Assembly (NCBI GenBank): GCA_012934845.2
Contig: WNNJ02001418.1
Location: 1 to 64,000 of the forward strand
From: Pomphorhynchus laevis
Taxonomy: Eukaryota; Acanthocephala; Palaeacanthocephala; Echinorhynchida; Pomphorhynchidae
Direction: 5' to 3'
DNA: 64,000 bases
The notes below the pieces were generated by a model. The model did no database searches and was not told the origin of the DNA. It saw nothing but the letters and a program-made list of their open reading frames with translations. Below are positions 58,193-64,000 of this stretch, piece by piece (the stretch's first letter is position 1; every line of letters starts with the position of its first letter). The position numbers were made by a program, and so were the translations under genes.

Positions 58193-58960
58193 CAAAATTA
58201 TTGCCCATATAAGGTATTTCAGAAAAATTGACGACCAGACAAGGTCTTTTAGCAAAGTTGATGCCATTTTTTTAAAATGTCACCTTTACGATATAAATTA
58301 ATAGTAGTTTTAATTGATGTTATGCTCGGATGTTATGTTTTATTATCCATAAAGTTGATTTATAAATTGTAAATTAAATATTTTCATAATTTTTGTTGAT
58401 ATATACTTCTTTATTATAAGAAAAATTATCAAACTTGTTTGAAAATTGGCAGAAAAAATAATAATTTCGTATCAATAATACATAATTTTAGTATTTATGA
58501 CAGAGATTATATTACCATGAAAATAATGCCCACAGGTCAATAATAACTTGCCAGTTGAGCAAATCAGATCAGGTAACTGAATATTCGTATGTTATACAAT
58601 ATATAAATAAAAACAAAAATAAATAATAAATAATTGTATAAGATTTTATAGAATTTATAATTATATAAAGTTGACATTTAAAATTTAAATTTAAAATAAA
58701 AGTTAATTTTTATGAATTGACTAGCAAATAACAGACGATGTATAAGAATAAGGAATAGAGATCATCAGAAATAACTGCTATATTATCAGGTTTCAGCCCT
58801 TATTCCTCGAACAAGATGTTTCAGCAAAATAACTGCCCAGATAAGGTATTTCAAAAAAATTGATGACCAGACTTGGTCTTTTAGGAAAGTTGTTTGCAAG
58901 ACAAAGCCTTACAGTAAAGTTGTTCAGAACAATTTAAGAGAATACATGTACAACTATTTG
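58193..58960. repeat. 65-bp direct repeats around a family B copy
   Basis: The words AAGGTATTTCAGAAAAATTG and AAGGTCTTTTAGCAAAGTTG occur near 58211-58260. Related forms recur near 58845-58890. Between them lies a minus-oriented family B copy (about 58540-58815: CAGACGATGTATAAGAATAA, GCCCTTATTCCTCGA). The element may have been inserted within or next to a tandem duplication. Confidence 0.6.
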
Positions 58961-59442
58961 ATAAAACAAGGTGACTAAGATTATTATTTAACAGAATGAC
59001 ATATTTTAAAACTAAATTATAAATTTAAGCATAAATTTAAATTTGTCAATTGGCAAAGTTTAAATGCATTTTAATTCATTCCTTTCTTGCATTTTATATT
59101 ATGGTATTATATTTATGGAATGTTTGTGATGCACAGTTTCCCAATGTCAAACTGTAATCAACTAAAGGTATAAAGAAAACATGTTAACTGAAAATGTTAA
59201 TAACATGCTTTTTGAATAAATTTTGTGATTTGAGTTTATTACGATCACTCGATGATTTGCCTGGTTGTTATTAACAAATAATTGGGATGCGTTACCAGTA
59301 CTGATCGCCAATTAGGCGAAATACAATGTTTCAAATTTTTGTAAAGAAACAGTTATAATTCATTTTCAATCAGCTAGCGAGTTGATTGTTATGGTTAATA
59401 CTTATTGTTAGCGTTATTATATCACTTATTTTAAATAGACCA

Positions 59443-60032
59443 AAATGGTTTAACTTAACAACGACAATTATTTATAAAAAAATATTAAATGACTCAGAAG
59501 ATCGCCCACAAATTGACTATCCATACGGCTGATACAAGATGTTTGGTTCATTAGTGACCTGAAATCAGACGTTACTCTAACCGCCCCTCAAGGAGGTGAA
59601 CTAATAAACAAAATCAACTCTTACCGATGCTATCAGATGAGTCTGCAAATGCTAGACGTTTGCATACTCACTAGACGTTTGTAAGAGACTGAAGATGTTA
59701 GAAGTAAATAATTGTAATTACTCCATTAGCGAAAAAGTTGATTGTTCTTGATGTGGCAAATAGTAAGGACATTAATATCTTTTATTAGCAACCTAAAATT
59801 ACTTTTGTAAATAGGTTTAAATTGATTAATATAACAATGAGGATAACTGCTTAGACAAGTTTAAAATTAAATTAAATTTAATTGATTGTAAACATTTTAA
59901 ATTACTTATGAAAGTTAAATTGTTCTAACTTTCAGTTGAAGTGAAAATTAAGGTGACGTGTTTAGGAAATACATCATTATCATGCATGAACATACCCACA
60001 ATCCAAAATGGTTTAACTTAACAACGACAATT
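59443..60032. repeat. 30-bp exact repeat (59443 and 60003)
   Basis: AAATGGTTTAACTTAACAAC plus ten further bases occurs at both positions in the same orientation. The stretch 59520-59700 between them is less AT-rich, with CCGCCCCTCAAGGAGGTGAA and a doubled CTAGACGTTTG, but shows no coding frame. Confidence 0.65.
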
Positions 60033-60217
60033 CTTGTTTAGACAAATTTAGGATTATAATGCTTTTATGATTTGAGTTTTCCGATTCTTATGATTTGCTC
60101 ATGTAGCGTATATATTTAAAGCAACATCAATTGGAAGAATTTGCAATTAGCTTTTGAAGCTAAGTGTTGATAGAAATCTACCAGATTTCTATTATAGACA
60201 ATAGACGACATATTTAT

Positions 60218-60562
60218 TATAGACAATTACCTAAAAAAAGTATTATATATATCTTTATAAAGAAGAATTAATTTTACATTGTCTAATAGTTTTGAATGTT
60301 TACGTCGCTTAACTTGTCTATAAATACAAGGATTTTTATTTTATATAGTTAAATAATCTTAAAAATGGATATTATTAAAATACAATGGGAAACCATTTTT
60401 TAGCAATTTTGAATCCGTCCACAGTGCAATCTAAGCGAATTTGTACACTGTAATATTTTTAAAATTCATTTGATTAGACAAGAGGGAAATTATAATCTTT
60501 ATGGTCAAGTGGAACATATAAAAATTAGGATTTTATATATAAAGCACAATTATTGTTAATAA
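60218..60562. repeat. 345-bp direct repeat, copy 1 (partner 61854-62214)
   Basis: Shares TATAGACAATTACC, CATTGTCTAATAGTTTTGAA, GGAAACCATTTTTTAGCA and AAGTGGAACATATAAAAATT with copy 2, with roughly one difference in ten to fifteen bases. It is non-coding. Confidence 0.85.
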
Positions 60563-60574
60563 TAACAATATGGA

Positions 60575-60935
60575 TAATAAACAATATGTTTTGTATTAGA
60601 ATAAGATCCACTAGATAACCGAATTTCATCAGAGGAAATACGTCATTAGCATGTATTTGGAATATGGGTCGAAACTTGATAACATAGCAGTTCCTCCTGA
60701 TGACTACTAATCCTTATTTTGATACATCGACTGTTATTATTCAATTCATTAAGATTGATTTTTATCTTAAATTTCAATTTTAAATTTCAATTTTTAAATA
60801 TAAATTATATAAAATCTGATAATTATTTATTATTTAGAATTATTTATTATAAATTTATTATTTATTTTATTTATCATTATTTTTAATTTAAAATATTATA
60901 AAGTAAGTAGACTTAGTTATCTGATCTGATTTATG
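60575..60935 (+). repeat. Family B copy, plus orientation
   Basis: Boxes in order: TATGGATAATAAACAATATG, TCATCAGAGGAAATACGTCA, TAACATAGCAGTTCCTCC, CTGATGACTACTAATCC, TTATCTTAAATTTCAATTTT and GTAGACTTAGTTATCTGATC. It directly follows copy 1 of the 345-bp repeat. Confidence 0.7.
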
Positions 60936-61853
60936 CATTAACATTCAAAAATAAATTATTTAGATGCGTTCCTGATCTTTGAGCTTTTTATTTTCTAGCA
61001 GGATTGCGCAAAAAGAAATAAATTTGTCAGTTTTTATATTTCGCTAGCTTTAGCTAGTATCACAAGAAGAAAAACATTTTCAAAAACACTAAACTACCAT
61101 AGCATTTTACTATTGTCAACTAAGCTATCGTAGCATTTGACTATTGCAAACTATCACACAAGTTTATGATGAGCATAAGATCTGTGGTGGTGCTAACAAA
61201 AGATAGAGAATAAAAAATCGTATTTTGTTGATTCTGATTCAGAATTAAAAACAATACAATAACTTGGTATCCATAATTAACCACTTGATACCATATATAT
61301 TATTTCAATTATTATATTAACCATATATGTAGAGACATTAATCGTTTCTTTAATATTTGGTTCTGTTCTCACAGGTGACTGTAATTTAGTTTGACATTCA
61401 AAATACCGTAAATATATTAATCAAATGATTTATCAATTTAAACGATTGATATATCAATTTGATTTGTATTATATTATATAATAAATTAACACGATTAATA
61501 AATTGTTAAGGTTAACAAACATGTACGACCGTAAATCGGTCATGATTTATTTCAGAGGAAACGATAGACTTTTCAAAGTTCAAAAAATCTATTGTATAAC
61601 TTGTTTCAAAAATAATAGAGGGGAATCTGCTTCACAGATTGCTAGTATAATATCAACAATATTTGTTATTTTTACTTAGACGAGTTTTTATTCATTAAGA
61701 ATAAAAACTCGTTTGATAAAAGGAAATAATAAAAAATTTAATTGTATTTATAAATTTATCCGGCATTGCTACACAAATAAATAAAATTAAAGCTGGCATA
61801 TTTGTTCTTATATATTTATTTCCTTTGATGTGGGCTATCTACGAAAACATTTT

Positions 61854-62214
61854 TATAGACAATTACCTGGAAAGAGTATTACATATATCTTTATAGAAAA
61901 GTATTAATTTTCCATTGTCTAATAGTTTTGAATGTTTAAGTCGTTTAATGTGTCTATAAATGCAGGGATTTTTATTTTATATAGCATAGTAAATAGCTAA
62001 ATAATCGCTACTTAAAATTGGATATTAATAAAATACCATAGGAAACCATTTTTTAGCATTTTTGAATCCGTCCACTATCCAATCTAAGCGAATTCATACA
62101 CTGTAATATTTTCAAAATTCATTCAATTAGACAAGAAGGAAATTATAATCTTTGTGGACTAGTGGAACATATAAAAATTAAGATTTTATATATAAAACAC
62201 AATTATTGTTAATA
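61854..62214. repeat. Direct repeat, copy 2 (partner 60218-60562)
   Basis: Second copy, slightly longer through small insertions. No family B element follows it, unlike copy 1. Confidence 0.85.
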
Positions 62215-62219
62215 AGTAA

Positions 62220-63730
62220 TTGAAGCTTTCCTATGGAAATGATAACGGCTTATTTCCTCAAGCAAATCACATAAAAATGGTATGACCTATTTTGAATACC
62301 TTATTGAGCAAACACAGTGTACGTAAGACGACATCGTATTTACAGATATGATGAAAACCTTCTAATTTTAAGTGATAATGGAATATTCAATGATCAACGG
62401 AAGATAGAAGGTAAAATGTGTGTATATAAAATGAACTCTCCATATAGTACTATTTTTAAATATTAAAAAAACATATTCGCTACCACATGAAATATAAGTT
62501 AATTATTTTAATAGATTTTAGTTATTTGCTAAAATTTAGTTATAGCTCAACGCGAATAAATTTAATTATTCGATTGAATAATTAAATTTAATTGTTTGAT
62601 AAAATTTAAACAAATTGTGACTTGCTATTTTGTTCGATAACAAGTTGCTATTTCTAATAGCAAAGCAATGCCTAGCGAAATATAAAAATGCATTATTAAT
62701 TTATTGAACCATACCATTTCTTCTCTTAAGAAAATAAAATTCATGACATATTTTTTAAATCACGTTCGATACTACTTATATTTACCAGTTATTTTCCCTA
62801 AATGTTCGTTCTTACTTTAATTATAAAAGCATCCCTTTATATTACCGTGTATCCGATCGGCAGTAATCTCGATATTATTTATGCTAATATTTAAAGTTTA
62901 AATATAATTAAACACGATTTTGTCTAATTCAATTTTACCTGTTGCATCTTGAATGTTACTGTAGACTTTTTATTAAGAATAAAATTTAGAAAATCTCTAC
63001 TTTTTATGAAATCCGCAATAATTATTTCCTTTGATACATAAACCGTTATAAAAATGTTACAAATGCTACCGAAGAAATTTTGTCGATGGCATATCGCTAC
63101 AAATTTCATTCTATCGGTTTCTTTTTTTTAAAGTGCATTCATTTGAATTTATTTTATTCAAAACTGTTTAATTTTGCTTGTAAGTGTTTTATTAGTAGGA
63201 TATGATGCCGAATTTCAATCTGCAGCACAATAACGTCGTATTGTAAACTTCCTTATAATGTCTCGGTCATTAAGGGTTCATTTGAATAAATGTATCTGGT
63301 GATCGATGCAACTTGATACATAGTTGCGAACGTTTCTTTTTAACAAAGTGTTGAACACCGGATACATCAGTTACTTTTTCGAACAATAAAACTAATTTAA
63401 CTTCATTTGATTGTCTGAACTATGTGTTTAAGACAGCAAAGCTTTACACTAATTTATCAATGTCACACACACCACTATTTACCTACCCTCATGACGAAAA
63501 TACATAAAGCAAGGCACGACAAAAAATCTTTATAGTGTGAAAGGGATTTGTCATTTACAGCTAACGCTAAAATTATCTTGGGAATGTTATTTTAAGATAC
63601 AAAGTCTGAGAAATTATGATTGCAATCAAAATGTAGCAAGTGGTTAAAAGGCTACGCATATGATCAACTGTTATCTATGTAATTTCGTTTATTGTGAACA
63701 ATTTCGGATCTGGAATTAAGGGCTTTATTT
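62220..63730. other. AT-rich DNA without a recognisable gene
   Basis: No gene, RNA or repeat family was recognised. A 61-codon minus-strand frame at 62924-63109 has no motif. Confidence 0.5.
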
Positions 63731-63734
63731 TGTC

Positions 63735-63985
63735 TATACAAAAGTAATCCGTTCAGAAAATAATTCACGTTAATAAACTACGGAAATAGATATTGACTCA
63801 TTCTAAACTATCGTGTTAGGCACTTAATGCATGAAGTATATAATTACGGATTGGTGACTCTTATTTCCAATTCGTGGAAATAAGAACCGTTAGCGCTTAT
63901 TTTCATGAAGTAACCCGTTCAGAAAATAAGTTATATGACCTACAGAAATAGATATTGACTGGTACTAAACTATTTGATTTATAAT
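63735..63985. repeat. Direct repeat pair with a perfect 11-bp hairpin between
   Basis: CCGTTCAGAAAATAA and GAAATAGATATTGACT occur at 63750-63800 and again at 63910-63962. Between them TCTTATTTCCA-ATTCG-TGGAAATAAGA (63859-63885) is a perfect inverted repeat. The second copy runs to the window edge. Confidence 0.75.
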
Positions 63986-64000
63986 TTTATTAGCATGTAT

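Overview
The window looks like nuclear DNA of an animal, most probably an arthropod. It is extremely AT-rich. It carries spliced exons with 55-65 nt introns, several families of non-LTR retroelement relics, one Penelope-like relic, and a hammerhead ribozyme in a dispersed repeat. The combination (EB-type six-cysteine modules, tiny introns, very low GC) fits an insect such as an AT-rich parasitoid wasp. Nothing seen fixes the taxon, so this is inference.

The only convincing host gene lies on the + strand from about 22.4 to 54.0 kb. It is a chain of exons, nearly all 135 or 132 nt, each encoding one module with the spacing C-x5-C-x7-C-x4-C-x-C-x10-C. Every exon has phase 1 at both ends, so exons can be added, lost or skipped without changing frame. 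I count 43 modules: one atypical (22374), one at 24042, eleven in a 200-bp tandem array (26530-28666), seven scattered (29126-43428), one at 46776, and 22 in a 187-bp tandem array (48030-52083). The last exon (53403-54010) encodes about 200 residues of histidine-rich tail and the stop codon. Spliced together this gives roughly 2,100 residues. The first exon with start codon and signal peptide was not found. A good TATA/initiator pair sits just upstream of the 200-bp array, so a second transcript or a separate gene may begin there.

0-22 kb holds no host gene I can support. It is a patchwork of AT-rich dispersed repeats: a palindromic family (A) clustered at 1.5-8.4 kb, a high-copy family (B) at 2-3, 10-15 and 20.5 kb and later, a 0.93-kb direct duplication (1.0 and 7.7 kb), short tandem arrays, LINE fragments (16.0-16.7 kb, perhaps 11.1 kb), a repeat with an intact-looking hammerhead ribozyme (15.6 kb, minus strand) and a Penelope-like relic (21.1-21.8 kb).

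Inside the large gene the introns carry a second, decayed hammerhead repeat (24.6 kb), LINE relics (25.1-26.0, 30.9-31.0, 32.1-34.5, 34.9-35.1 kb), a 3.4-kb minisatellite (36.0-39.35 kb), a 392-bp tandem repeat with hammerhead-like motifs (39.8-40.3 kb), and a 0.7-kb copy of the gene's own 3' end (44.2-44.9 kb).

54-64 kb is again gene-poor: a LINE relic at 55.1-55.5 kb, a pair of GC-richer structured repeats at 56.6 and 57.0 kb, family B copies and several short duplications. Coordinates of exons were placed by hand from splice signals and reading frame; boundaries of dispersed repeats are approximate.
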